Part shown: positions 8,617 to 16,287 of the stretch, piece after piece
Position numbering within the stretch: the stretch's first letter is position 1
How the letters are laid out: each line of letters begins with the position of its first letter
Program-made: the position numbers and the translations under genes
From: DAOUGC01 sp034429695
GTDB lineage: Bacteria > Chloroflexota > Anaerolineae > Anaerolineales > Anaerolineaceae
Length of the DNA: 40,635 bases
Assembly: GCA_034429695.1 (NCBI GenBank)
Contig: DAOUGC010000219.1
Location: 1 to 40,635, forward strand
Direction of reading: 5' to 3'
The notes under the pieces: generated by a model
The model's database searches: none
Told to the model about the DNA's origin: nothing
The model's input: the letters and a program-made list of their open reading frames with translations, nothing else

Positions 8617-9864
8617 TTACTTTCGGGTCGGTGGAAAGATGTTTTCCTGCCAGCGGATCTTGTGCTTGTTGAGCAGGTCAATCAATGTGCGCGCTTTGGC
8701 ATCAAACTGGCTGACAGATGAAGTTGGTTTTTCTGTTCGATTGGCGATATCCCATACAACTGAGGCGACATCGTAAGCAGAGTTGGGACGGCCAATCTCA
8801 AGCGCACGTTTATGACGACGGTTTAACAATGCACGGTCGTTCATTAATAAGTGGGCTGTCGCTTCCAACACCTGTAAGGGATCAGGGGTCAGGTCTCCGG
8901 CGGCGTTATCCACCACATAATCGGCATTACCAACTTCCTGGCCGGGCAGGACATCGATCAATAACATGGGCAATCCGGCGGCCAATCCTTCGGTCACGAT
9001 CAAGCCACCGGCTTTGCATATCAATACATCTGCGGCGTGCATGCAGGCGGGCATATTATCCACAAATTCATATACACGGGTGGGCACATGCCATTCTATT
9101 TGTTGTAATTGCTCATACAGATTGCGATCTTTGCCAGCGATGGCAATGATCTGAATGGGATAACCGATGTGGTTGAGCACTTTAAGTGTATCGAGCATGC
9201 GGCCCACCCTGCGGCTGCCCACCGCCAGAAATGTTGGCAGATCTGGTTGCCAGCCAAGCTCGGCGCGGATTTCGTTCTTCCCGCGTTTTTCTTGTAGAAA
9301 ACGCGGATGGACCGGAATGCCGGTGATCTTTACCCGTTCTTCGGGAATGTTGTTTGCCAGAGCCAGGTCGTAAGCCAGTTCGGTGGGAACCAGACAGGCC
9401 TGTACACTGGCATTGAACCACAGCCGGTGAATGGTGACCAGGTCGGTGATGGTGGTGATGGTGGGAATGTTGCGGCCGGTCAGGGTGTTCAAGCCTTCCA
9501 GCGGGGCATGATAAAGCGGGTAGGTGGAGACAATGGCGGCTGGCTCGTACTTGCGTACGATATCACGCATGGTCTCGAACAGCATGACGGTCAACCAGCT
9601 TTCAACGATGGCGCTGGTGAGAATTCCGTCACTCACGTCGTATCCCAGTTTAAACAACTCGGGCACGTGATGGATGACCGCATCGTAATCGGACTGGCTA
9701 TCCTTTAAAAAGAAGGGAGTACGCTCATCATCCAGTGGATTGATAATCTCAACCTGACAGTCCGCGGGGTGCAGATCTTTCAGAGCCGCTGCAATGGCAT
9801 TGGCTGCGCTGCGATGACCAAAACCGGCGTCGGCGGTCAGGATGACCACGGTTTTCTTTGTCAT
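8617..9864 (-). CDS. MGDG synthase / UgtP-type glycosyltransferase (GT28)
   Basis: 415 residues. The N-terminus reads VVILTADAGFGHRSAANAIAAAL, the nucleotide-free lobe start of monogalactosyl-/diglucosyl-diacylglycerol synthases. The C-terminal lobe has ADVLICKAGGLIVTEGLAAGLPMLL and PGQEVGNADYVV, the UDP-sugar-binding signature of this family. The expected role is sugar transfer from a UDP-sugar to diacylglycerol at the inner face of the membrane, forming glycolipids. A strong Shine-Dalgarno (GAGGAGGGGAA) precedes the ATG at 9864. It follows cinA by 25 bp and precedes the nucleosidase gene, so all three probably share a transcript. Sugar and processivity cannot be read from the sequence. Confidence 0.85.
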   Translation of the reverse strand: MTKKTVVILTADAGFGHRSAANAIAAALKDLHPADCQVEIINPLDDERTPFFLKDSQSDYDAVIHHVPELFKLGYDVSDGILTSAIVESWLTVMLFETMRDIVRKYEPAAIVSTYPLYHAPLEGLNTLTGRNIPTITTITDLVTIHRLWFNASVQACLVPTELAYDLALANNIPEERVKITGIPVHPRFLQEKRGKNEIRAELGWQPDLPTFLAVGSRRVGRMLDTLKVLNHIGYPIQIIAIAGKDRNLYEQLQQIEWHVPTRVYEFVDNMPACMHAADVLICKAGGLIVTEGLAAGLPMLLIDVLPGQEVGNADYVVDNAAGDLTPDPLQVLEATAHLLMNDRALLNRRHKRALEIGRPNSAYDVASVVWDIANRTEKPTSSVSQFDAKARTLIDLLNKHKIRWQENIFPPTRK

Positions 9865-9889
9865 TTCCCCTCCTCACAACGTGGCTGGA

Positions 9890-10408
9890 TCAGTCATTGT
9901 CTTCCGGCAGGCTGCCGTTGAGATAATCCATCAGCAATTGTAACGCCGTCTGAGCGGTTTGTTCCTTCACCTGCAGCCGATCCCCTGAGAACTGGCGGCG
10001 GAAAGCGTGGTCGCCATCGGGTGTGCTGATTGCCATCCACACCATTCCCACCGGTTTACCCGGCATGCCTCCGCCGGGGCCGGCAATGCCGCTGACAGAA
10101 ATGCCGATGGTCTTGTCAAGTGGAAAATCGGCAGCAAGCGCCTGGCGAACCCCCAAAGCCATTTCGATTACAGTCTCGCGGCTTACCGCGCCGTGTGCAA
10201 GCAAAGTTTCGTGTTTTACGCCAAGAAAACGTTCCTTGGCTTCGTATGCATAAGCGGTGACGCTTCCCAGATAATATTCGGATGAGCCGGCCACATTTGT
10301 GACGCGATGACCGATCAGACCCCCAGTGCATGATTCAGCAAACGCCAGTTTCATACCCCGTTGAATCAGCAGGGGGCCAATCATTTCTTCGATGGATGCT
10401 TCTTTCAA
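9890..10408 (-). CDS. CinA C-terminal family, nicotinamide-nucleotide amidase
   Basis: 172 residues when started at TTG 10408, which has AAGGAGACAGG directly upstream. The longer open frame to 10534 adds 42 residues without family similarity and runs into the divergent promoter region, so I reject it. The protein matches the stand-alone CinA C-domain (PncC type): LAFAESCTGGLIGHRVTNVAG, SVTAYAYEAKERFLGV, VSGIAGPGGGMPGKPVGMVW. The family deamidates NMN to nicotinic acid mononucleotide in pyridine nucleotide recycling. Length is typical (160-170). First gene of the minus-strand run with the GT28 and nucleosidase genes. Confidence 0.9.
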   Translation of the reverse strand: MKEASIEEMIGPLLIQRGMKLAFAESCTGGLIGHRVTNVAGSSEYYLGSVTAYAYEAKERFLGVKHETLLAHGAVSRETVIEMALGVRQALAADFPLDKTIGISVSGIAGPGGGMPGKPVGMVWMAISTPDGDHAFRRQFSGDRLQVKEQTAQTALQLLMDYLNGSLPEDND

Positions 10409-10566
10409 ACCTGTCTCCTTGCCTGCCTGAATGTCGGAAATGATTATACCGCGCACGCATGGGTTTGTGCGGATGCATTGGCGGGCAGCGGCTGGGCGTG
10501 ATAAAATTTGCTTCACATTAAAATAACAAGGCACGCACTTTGGGGGTGAATGGACCGGGGTGGATG

Positions 10567-11196
10567 ATGAGCCTTCGTGACATATTTAAGCCAAAACCGA
10601 ATAAATTTATTCTCTTGCTCCTGGAACAAACCTCGCTGACTGTTCAGGGGCTGGAACTGTTAAGCGCCTATTTGCAGAAACGCGATTCAGAGGTGGCGCG
10701 TAAACTGGCCGTTACGGAGAAGAAGGCTGACGAGGTGCGCCGCATCCTGATCGATGAGTTGATGCACACGTTTGTCACCCCGTTTGATCGTGAGGACATC
10801 TTCAGCCTGTCGCGGGAAATTGACGATATTCTCGATTATGCCGATACCACTGTGGATGAGATGGAAATGCTGGATGTCACCTCGTCCAAGTACATGCAGC
10901 GTATGGCTTCGTTGCTCTACGATGCCGGTCTGGAGATCCAGCTCGCGGTGGAGCGCCTGCAGGATAAACATTACCGCGCCGCAAACGATCACGTATCGCG
11001 TGCGAAGGCACTCGAAAATCGGGTTGAAAATGTGTATCGCGAGGCGCTGGCTGAGTTGTTCAATCGCCCCAAGGATATTGACCATGTTGTCTCCATGCTG
11101 AAGGAACGTGAGATTTACCGGCATCTCTCCAATGCTGCCGACCGGGGGGACATGGCTGCCAATGTTGTGGCAGATATCATCATGAAGGTTTCGTGA
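10567..11196 (+). CDS. DUF47 / PhoU-like phosphate transport regulator
   Basis: 209 residues from ATG 10567, with GGGGTGG upstream. An overlapping ATG at 10564 and a TTG at 10540 are alternatives. The protein begins MSLRDIFKPKPNKFILLLLEQ, the usual start of DUF47 proteins, and is all helical with PhoU-like acidic segments (FDREDIFSLSREIDDILDYAD). In many bacteria a DUF47 gene sits directly before a PiT transporter and modulates it. Here the PiT gene begins 6 bp after the stop, so the two are almost certainly co-transcribed and functionally linked. Confidence 0.9.
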   Translation: MSLRDIFKPKPNKFILLLLEQTSLTVQGLELLSAYLQKRDSEVARKLAVTEKKADEVRRILIDELMHTFVTPFDREDIFSLSREIDDILDYADTTVDEMEMLDVTSSKYMQRMASLLYDAGLEIQLAVERLQDKHYRAANDHVSRAKALENRVENVYREALAELFNRPKDIDHVVSMLKEREIYRHLSNAADRGDMAANVVADIIMKVS

Positions 11197-11202
11197 TCAA
11201 CC

Positions 11203-12186
11203 ATGACGCTGTTGATCATTCTGATTATTCTGGCGCTGATCTACGATTTCCTGAATGGATTTAACGATTCCAGCAATATTGTCGCCACCATCATCTTTTC
11301 GCGGGCGTTGCCGCCGCGTGTGGCATTGATGCTGGTTGCAGTGGCTGAATTTGCAGGTCCATTTTTGTTTGGAACGGCGGTGGCGCGTACCATCGGCGAG
11401 AACATTGCCAACCTGGAAGGACTTGATATTCGGGTGATTGTGGCTGCACTGGCCGGGGCGATAATGTGGAACCTGACCACATGGTATTTCAGCATCCCCA
11501 GCAGTTCATCCCATTCATTGGTGGGAGGCATCATCGGAGCAGTGGCAGTGGCGGCAGGTTTTGGCGCATTGAAACTGCAGGGTGTGCTGCTCACCCTTGC
11601 CGCTTTGTTTCTCTCCCCGGTGCTTGGCTTGCTGGGTGGTTTTTTGATGATGCGCCTGATTTATTTCCTGGCGCAAAATGCCAGCCTGCGTATCAATCGG
11701 TTTTTTAAGATCAGCCAGGTATTCACCGGCGTTGTGTTGGCGCTCAGTCATGGAGCAAATGACGCTCAAAAGACGATTGGAATGATCATGATGGGGCTGA
11801 TCATCAGCGGGCAATTGAGCGGGTTCGATGTGCCTTTCTGGGTGTTGGCGGCTGCTGCTGGAGGCATGATGCTGGGAACATCCTTGGGCGGTTGGCGGTT
11901 AATTCGCAATTTAAGTCGAAAGTATTACAAAATTCGACCAGTTCACGGGTTTTCCTCGCAACTTACCTCCGGCGTAATCATCCTGCTGGCGGCGCTGGTG
12001 GGTGGGCCGGTTTCGACCACCCAGGTGGTGTCTTCCACCGTTCTGGGTGTGGGCGCTGCTGATCGGTTGAACAAGGTGCGTTGGGCGGTGTTCGGCGATA
12101 TTTTTCTGGCGTGGCTGTTAACCATACCGGTGGCAGCCGGGCTGGCTGCCCTGGTTTACCTGGTATTGAGTCTGTTCCCCGGATAA
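11203..12186 (+). CDS. Inorganic phosphate transporter, PiT family
   Basis: 327 residues, strongly hydrophobic, with about nine to ten membrane helices. Both family signatures are present: the N-terminal YDFLNGFNDSSNIVATIIFS and the C-terminal-half repeat LSHGANDAQKTIGMI. These belong to the inverted repeat of the PiT/PHO-4 fold, which carries metal-phosphate driven by protons or sodium. Close to bacterial short PiT proteins in length. The start is ATG 11203, 6 bp after the DUF47 stop; the Shine-Dalgarno is weak, consistent with translational coupling. No terminator-like hairpin follows. Confidence 0.92.
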   Translation: MTLLIILIILALIYDFLNGFNDSSNIVATIIFSRALPPRVALMLVAVAEFAGPFLFGTAVARTIGENIANLEGLDIRVIVAALAGAIMWNLTTWYFSIPSSSSHSLVGGIIGAVAVAAGFGALKLQGVLLTLAALFLSPVLGLLGGFLMMRLIYFLAQNASLRINRFFKISQVFTGVVLALSHGANDAQKTIGMIMMGLIISGQLSGFDVPFWVLAAAAGGMMLGTSLGGWRLIRNLSRKYYKIRPVHGFSSQLTSGVIILLAALVGGPVSTTQVVSSTVLGVGAADRLNKVRWAVFGDIFLAWLLTIPVAAGLAALVYLVLSLFPG

Positions 12187-12226
12187 AGGTTTGCAATATT
12201 ATCCATTTGGTTGGATTTTGCCCGCC

Positions 12227-12254
12227 TTTACAAATCGGGTGTTTATGATATGAT
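12227..12254 (+). promoter_or_regulatory. Sigma-70 type promoter of the LysM-M23 gene
   Basis: TTTACA (12227-12232), a 16-bp spacer and TATGAT (12249-12254) lie 24 bp before the ATG. AAGAGGA at 12262-12268 is the ribosome binding site for the ATG at 12279. Confidence 0.6.
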
Positions 12255-12278
12255 AATTTTTAAGAGGAATCCACATTC

Positions 12279-13496
12279 ATGACCGATATCGACTCGACAT
12301 CCACCGATGCCGGCGATCCTTTGGCAATACCCGCTGAAATAGCATCACAATCTGACATTGCCCCCAAACCCCGCACCTGGCGACAGATCTGGGAAGCATT
12401 ATTGCGCCTTGGTCTCGGCGAAAGCGTGCTGCGCATCGGCACAGGGCTGGCCTCTGTCATTCTCATCCTGCTGGCTGTGTGGGTAATGAGCAATTTTTAC
12501 CTTAATAGCGACTTGAGCGGCAGTTCTGATACCGTCCTGGCTGCGCCACTGCCTACAGCCACCGGCGAGGTCATTCAACCCCCGCTGGATGTCAATGTAA
12601 TCATCCCGGGTACTGAAGGTATTACCCGTCTGGCGCAGTTGCATACCACCTTCCCAGCCCGTCCGCGGTACGAGGTGGCCCAGTATGAAGTTCAGCAGGG
12701 CGACACCATTTTTGGTATTGCCGAGAAGTTTAACCTGCAACCAGAAACAATTTTATGGGGTAATTACTACACCCTGGCGGATGACCCTCACCGCTTGAGC
12801 CCCGGACAGATATTGAACATCTTGCCGGTGAATGGTGTGTATTATGAATGGCACGCCGGTGATGGGCTGAATGGTGTGGCCGACTTTTACAAGGTCAAGG
12901 TTGAAGATATTGTCAACTTCCCGGGCAACAATCTTAACCCCGAGACCATCGGTGATTATGCCGCTCCCAACATTCCTTCGGGAACATGGATCGTGATCCC
13001 GGGCGGCGAGCGTGAATTTGTCACCTGGTCTGCGCCGCGCATCACCCGCGAGAACCCCGGTGTGGCAAAGATCTTTGGGCCTGGCGCGTGCGGCACAATC
13101 ATGGATGGTCCGGTTGGAACCGGTACGTTCATCTGGCCCAGCAGCGAGACTTTCATTTCCGGTTATGATTACTCTCCTGAGACCAATCACTGGGGTATTG
13201 ACATCGGTGGTACGTTTGGCAACCCCATCTACTCCTCAGATAATGGGGTGGTGGTTTATTCCGGTTGGAATGACTGGGGTTATGGCAACGTCGTTGTGGT
13301 TGATCATGGTAACGGTTGGCAAACGTTGTACGCCCACCTGGACTCGATCAATGTCGGCTGCGGTGCATATGTCTATCAGGGCGACTTGCTGGGTGGAATG
13401 GGCTCAACGGGTAATTCCAGCGGCCCGCATCTGCACTTTGAGATGCGCTCTGACACGTATGGCAAGGCAAATCCCTGGAATTTCCTTTCAAGGTAA
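12279..13496 (+). CDS. Membrane-anchored LysM and M23 peptidoglycan endopeptidase
   Basis: 405 residues. A cytoplasmic N-terminus of about 50 residues is followed by one membrane helix (about 52-73) and a Pro/Thr-rich spacer. Then come a clear LysM module (about 135-182, YEVQQGDTIFGIAEKFNL), a second, weaker LysM-like module (about 188-241), and a C-terminal M23/LytM domain (about 295-395). The zinc ligands are NHWGIDIGG (H304, D308) and HLHFE (384-386). The protein should bind peptidoglycan through LysM and cut peptide cross-links outside the membrane. Both catalytic motifs are intact, so it is likely an active enzyme rather than an EnvC-like activator. Own promoter and strong downstream terminator. 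Confidence 0.92.
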   Translation: MTDIDSTSTDAGDPLAIPAEIASQSDIAPKPRTWRQIWEALLRLGLGESVLRIGTGLASVILILLAVWVMSNFYLNSDLSGSSDTVLAAPLPTATGEVIQPPLDVNVIIPGTEGITRLAQLHTTFPARPRYEVAQYEVQQGDTIFGIAEKFNLQPETILWGNYYTLADDPHRLSPGQILNILPVNGVYYEWHAGDGLNGVADFYKVKVEDIVNFPGNNLNPETIGDYAAPNIPSGTWIVIPGGEREFVTWSAPRITRENPGVAKIFGPGACGTIMDGPVGTGTFIWPSSETFISGYDYSPETNHWGIDIGGTFGNPIYSSDNGVVVYSGWNDWGYGNVVVVDHGNGWQTLYAHLDSINVGCGAYVYQGDLLGGMGSTGNSSGPHLHFEMRSDTYGKANPWNFLSR

Positions 13497-13518
13497 AAGT
13501 TCATTTGACATAAATTTC

Positions 13519-13546
13519 AAAGCCGGAGGAAACCCTCCGGCTTTTT
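13519..13546. terminator. Strong terminator after the LysM-M23 gene
   Basis: AAAGCCGGAGG (13519-13529), a 4-nt loop and CCTCCGGCTTT (13534-13544) form an 11-bp stem running into a T-run. It lies between convergent genes. Its stem is nearly identical to the terminator at 24420-24447. Confidence 0.9.
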
Positions 13547-13622
13547 GAATTTCTTCCCCCATATCGAAACAAAGATCACAAAAGCGATAATCTTTACTAA
13601 ATATATAGTAAACTGTGCTGGG

Positions 13623-14039
13623 TTAATCCTGTTGAACCACAATCAATATACCCACTTCACCGGCTTCGGCATGGCCTGGCTTGGTGCATATCAGATCATA
13701 TTCGCCTGGTCCCAGTGGGGCAGTGAACCCGGTTTGCATTCTTTCACCGGCTGGCACGCGCACTTCCCACAGGATCACCGGCTCTTTGGGCGCACCAATG
13801 GGCAATTGCCACGGTGTCTCCAGCAGGGCGATGGTATGTTCTTCGACATCCTGATTGGTGATTTCGATGTCGATCAATTCACCTGCTGGTACAGCCCAGT
13901 GATAGGGCGAGAAACCCTGATCCCTGATGGTCATTTCGAGCAGGGTCGCGGTTTCCAGCATTTGCTGGTTGGGTGCACAACCGGTGAGCGCCAGTACGGT
14001 GACAGACAGCAGGAAAATTTTAAGGATGAATTTTCTCAT
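13623..14039 (-). CDS. Cupredoxin-like lipoprotein
   Basis: 138 residues from ATG 14039, with AAGGGAAT upstream. The open frame continues upstream to 14633, but that part overlaps the transglycosylase gene and lacks similarity, so the start is placed here. The N-terminus is a lipoprotein signal (MRKFILKIFLLSVTVLALTG-C). The mature part is a plastocyanin-type beta sandwich: LEMTIRDQGFSPYHWAVPAG, then EEHTIAL with the first histidine ligand, then CTKPGHAEAGEVG with the cysteine and second histidine. The usual axial methionine of the CxxPGHxxxGM loop is replaced by glutamate, so a non-standard copper site is possible. Role probably extracytoplasmic electron transfer or copper binding. Confidence 0.8.
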   Translation of the reverse strand: MRKFILKIFLLSVTVLALTGCAPNQQMLETATLLEMTIRDQGFSPYHWAVPAGELIDIEITNQDVEEHTIALLETPWQLPIGAPKEPVILWEVRVPAGERMQTGFTAPLGPGEYDLICTKPGHAEAGEVGILIVVQQD

Positions 14040-14124
14040 ATTCCCTTGCATTAATAGAACAAAAATGCTAACATTGCCGTACAAACTGGAACAGACACAG
14101 TGAAATAGAAAGAACAGGTAATTA

Positions 14125-14919
14125 ATGAACGGAGTGCAACGAGCTATTTTTCCTGGTTTGATGGTGGGGGTTTTGCTGGTGGTTTTAATCACCGGTTTGG
14201 CTGCCAACCCGACCATTGTCCTGGCCAATAGTGAAAACCTGCCCACTCCTGCAGTTGCGATGGCTGTCCCGGTCAACCGGGTGGGCGCGCCGCTGCCGGA
14301 TGTGGTTGCCAATCCTGCTGGAATGAACCCCACCCTCAACAGCTCGGAACCCACACCGGTTTTTGGCGGGCAGGAAGCTGTGGATGTCGCTGCGGAAAAC
14401 GCCGTCACCGAGCCGGTGTTCGATAACACTGAAGCCGTTCCCCCGGTGGAAACCGTTGTGGAAGAAGCAGTACAGGCAGAGCAGCCGGCAAGTGAGGAAC
14501 AGGGTTGTGCGTTGCCCGGCTCGTACAGCCAGTCTGTCTTGCAATGGTGCTCCATCATCCAGAGCCAGGCCGAGCAACATGGGTTGGATCCCCGCCTGCT
14601 GGCTGCGGTAATCACCCAGGAGAGCGGCGGCAACCCATCTGCCTATTCCCACAGTGGGGCGGTGGGGTTGATGCAGGTGATGCCCCGTGACGGTATCGCG
14701 TCCAGTTTCATGTGCATCAATGGCCCCTGTTTTTCTGATCGCCCCAGTATAAATGAACTGTCTGATCCTGAGTATAACATTTCTTACGGCAGCAGCATGC
14801 TGGCCGGTTTGATCGGCAAGTATGGCAATATTCGGGATGCGCTGCGCTGGTATGGGCCTGCCAATGTGGGATACTATTATGCAGACAAGGTCATGGCAAT
14901 CTATGACAGCCATCAATAA
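14125..14919 (+). CDS. Lytic transglycosylase, SLT domain
   Basis: 264 residues. A signal peptide or membrane anchor lies at about 8-34, followed by a long low-complexity Pro/Ala/Glu/Val spacer to about 125, then a C-terminal SLT domain. The catalytic glutamate is E166 in ITQESGGNP, with the GAVGLMQVMP motif following and YGSSMLAGLIGKYG later; these are standard for family 1 transglycosylases. The enzyme cleaves glycan strands of peptidoglycan, leaving anhydro-muramic ends. Two cysteine pairs (128/142 and 197/202 region) may form disulfides. The start is ATG 14125, with a modest AGGTAA. It sits among other wall enzymes. Confidence 0.9.
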   Translation: MNGVQRAIFPGLMVGVLLVVLITGLAANPTIVLANSENLPTPAVAMAVPVNRVGAPLPDVVANPAGMNPTLNSSEPTPVFGGQEAVDVAAENAVTEPVFDNTEAVPPVETVVEEAVQAEQPASEEQGCALPGSYSQSVLQWCSIIQSQAEQHGLDPRLLAAVITQESGGNPSAYSHSGAVGLMQVMPRDGIASSFMCINGPCFSDRPSINELSDPEYNISYGSSMLAGLIGKYGNIRDALRWYGPANVGYYYADKVMAIYDSHQ

Positions 14920-14947
14920 AACACAAATGACCGTAATGTTAAAAAAC

Positions 14948-14977
14948 AAAAGGTTGGCGTCAATGCCAACCTTTTTT
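14948..14977. terminator. Bidirectional terminator after the transglycosylase gene
   Basis: AAAAGGTTGGC (14948-14958), a 6-nt loop and GCCAACCTTTT (14965-14975) form an 11-bp stem with T-runs on both strands. It serves the convergent transglycosylase and gmd genes. Confidence 0.85.
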
Positions 14978-15024
14978 CTTCATTTGGTAACTGCTGGTGT
15001 AAGTTGCCTGGCTTTGTCAGTGGA

Positions 15025-16092
15025 CTAATCCATGCTGACGACCTGGCTCTCCCAACGGTGCCAGCCGCCAAATTGCTCCTGCATGATCTTGCGCCCTTCA
15101 CCGGGCGACTGCAACCCGACGCGCTCCAGGTCGGCATCCACCATGATGCGCACCAGATCGCGGAAGCAGATCTTGGGTTGCCAGTTGAGCAACTGACGGG
15201 ATTTGCTGGGATCCGACAGCAGGTAGTCCACCTCGGTGGGGCGGAAGTACCGCGGGTCAATTCGGACGTATTCCTTCCAGTCCAGACCAACATACCCAAA
15301 CGCCTCATCCAGGAACTCACGGGGTGAATGAGCTTCACCTGTGCCGATGACGTAATCATTGGCTTCTTCCTGCTGCAGCATCAGCCACATGGCTTCCACA
15401 AATTCGGGGGCGTAGCCCCAGTCACGTTTGGAATCCAGATTGCCAAGGTACAGCGAATTTTGTCTGCCAGCCATGATGTGCGCCAGGGCGCGGGTGATCT
15501 TGCGGGTGACAAAGGTTTCGCCGCGGCGGGGTGATTCATGATTAAACAAAATGCCGTTGCAGGCGAACATTTTGTAGCCTTCGCGATAGTTACGGGTTAC
15601 CCAGTATGAATATACCTTGGCGGCGGCATAAGGGCTGCGCGGCTCAAACGGGGTAAGCTCATTTTGGGGGGGCTTTGCGCCGCCGAACATCTCGCTGGAG
15701 GAAGCCTGGTAAAAGCGGGTGTTGCAACCGCTCTTGCGAATGGCTTCCAGAATGCGGATGGTGCCCAATCCGGTGACATCGCCTGTGTACTCTGGCATGT
15801 CAAAACTAACACGTACATGGCTCTGAGCCGCCAGATGATAGATTTCGTCTGGCCGAACATTGTAGATGATGTTCAACAAGGTCTCTGCCACGGCGATATC
15901 GCCGTAATGCAGGTACATATGAACTTTTTCGCCGTTGTTATGGGGGTCGTGATAAATGTGGTCAATACGACGGGTGTTGAACGTGCTCGCCCGGCGGATC
16001 AGGCCGTGCACTTCATACCCTTTCGAGAGCAGTAGTTCTGCCAGGTACGAGCCGTCCTGACCGGTAATACCCGTGATTAGTGCTTTTTTCAA
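15025..16092 (-). CDS. gmd: GDP-mannose 4,6-dehydratase
   Basis: 355 residues from TTG 16092, preceded by AGGAGGAACGCA; the frame upstream to 16113 adds only seven residues and no good ribosome binding site. The start KKALITGITGQDGSYLAEL carries the NAD(P)-binding GxxGxxG of extended short-chain dehydrogenases. The active-site residues are in QASSSEMFGG and SPYAAAKVYSYW (YxxxK). ILFNHESPRRGETFVTRKI and LGNLDSKRDWGYAPEFVEAM are highly specific to Gmd. The enzyme converts GDP-mannose to GDP-4-keto-6-deoxymannose, a precursor of GDP-fucose, GDP-rhamnose and GDP-perosamine for surface glycans. No partner (fcl or rmd) is in the window. Confidence 0.96.
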   Translation of the reverse strand: MKKALITGITGQDGSYLAELLLSKGYEVHGLIRRASTFNTRRIDHIYHDPHNNGEKVHMYLHYGDIAVAETLLNIIYNVRPDEIYHLAAQSHVRVSFDMPEYTGDVTGLGTIRILEAIRKSGCNTRFYQASSSEMFGGAKPPQNELTPFEPRSPYAAAKVYSYWVTRNYREGYKMFACNGILFNHESPRRGETFVTRKITRALAHIMAGRQNSLYLGNLDSKRDWGYAPEFVEAMWLMLQQEEANDYVIGTGEAHSPREFLDEAFGYVGLDWKEYVRIDPRYFRPTEVDYLLSDPSKSRQLLNWQPKICFRDLVRIMVDADLERVGLQSPGEGRKIMQEQFGGWHRWESQVVSMD

Positions 16093-16248
16093 TGCGTTCC
16101 TCCTGAGAAGCAAACCCCCCCAAGTATAACCGACGCTTCAAAAACCTGTCAATCACCGTATTAACAGGATACACGCCGATTGAGGTGGGACAACCGCCAA
16201 AATAGCAAACCCATTGACAAAACCAGGCGGGCTGAAAGCCATGAGAAA

Positions 16249-16282
16249 TCTGGTAGAATCTGCAGTACCGAAATTACAGGAG
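16249..16282 (+). promoter_or_regulatory. Extended -10 promoter and RBS deciding the GTG start of the next gene
   Basis: TGGTAGAAT (16251-16259) reads as an extended -10. A weak CTGAAA at 16232 could be the -35. AGGAG at 16278-16282 is 5 nt before GTG 16288. The promoter lies inside the longer open frame that starts at 16180, so that frame's first 36 codons are not expected to be translated. Confidence 0.5.
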
Positions 16283-16287
16283 TGCTT

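Noticed and set aside
10409..10534. N-terminal extension of cinA by 42 codons
   Set aside because: It lacks family similarity and overlaps the divergent regulatory region, while TTG 10408 has AAGGAGACAGG and gives the usual length.
14040..14633. Extension of the cupredoxin reading frame upstream by about 200 codons
   Set aside because: It is antisense to the transglycosylase gene, and the lipoprotein signal with its own ribosome binding site starts at 14039.
16214..16259. TTGACA at 16214 as -35 for TAGAAT at 16254
   Set aside because: The spacer would be 34 bp, twice the workable length.
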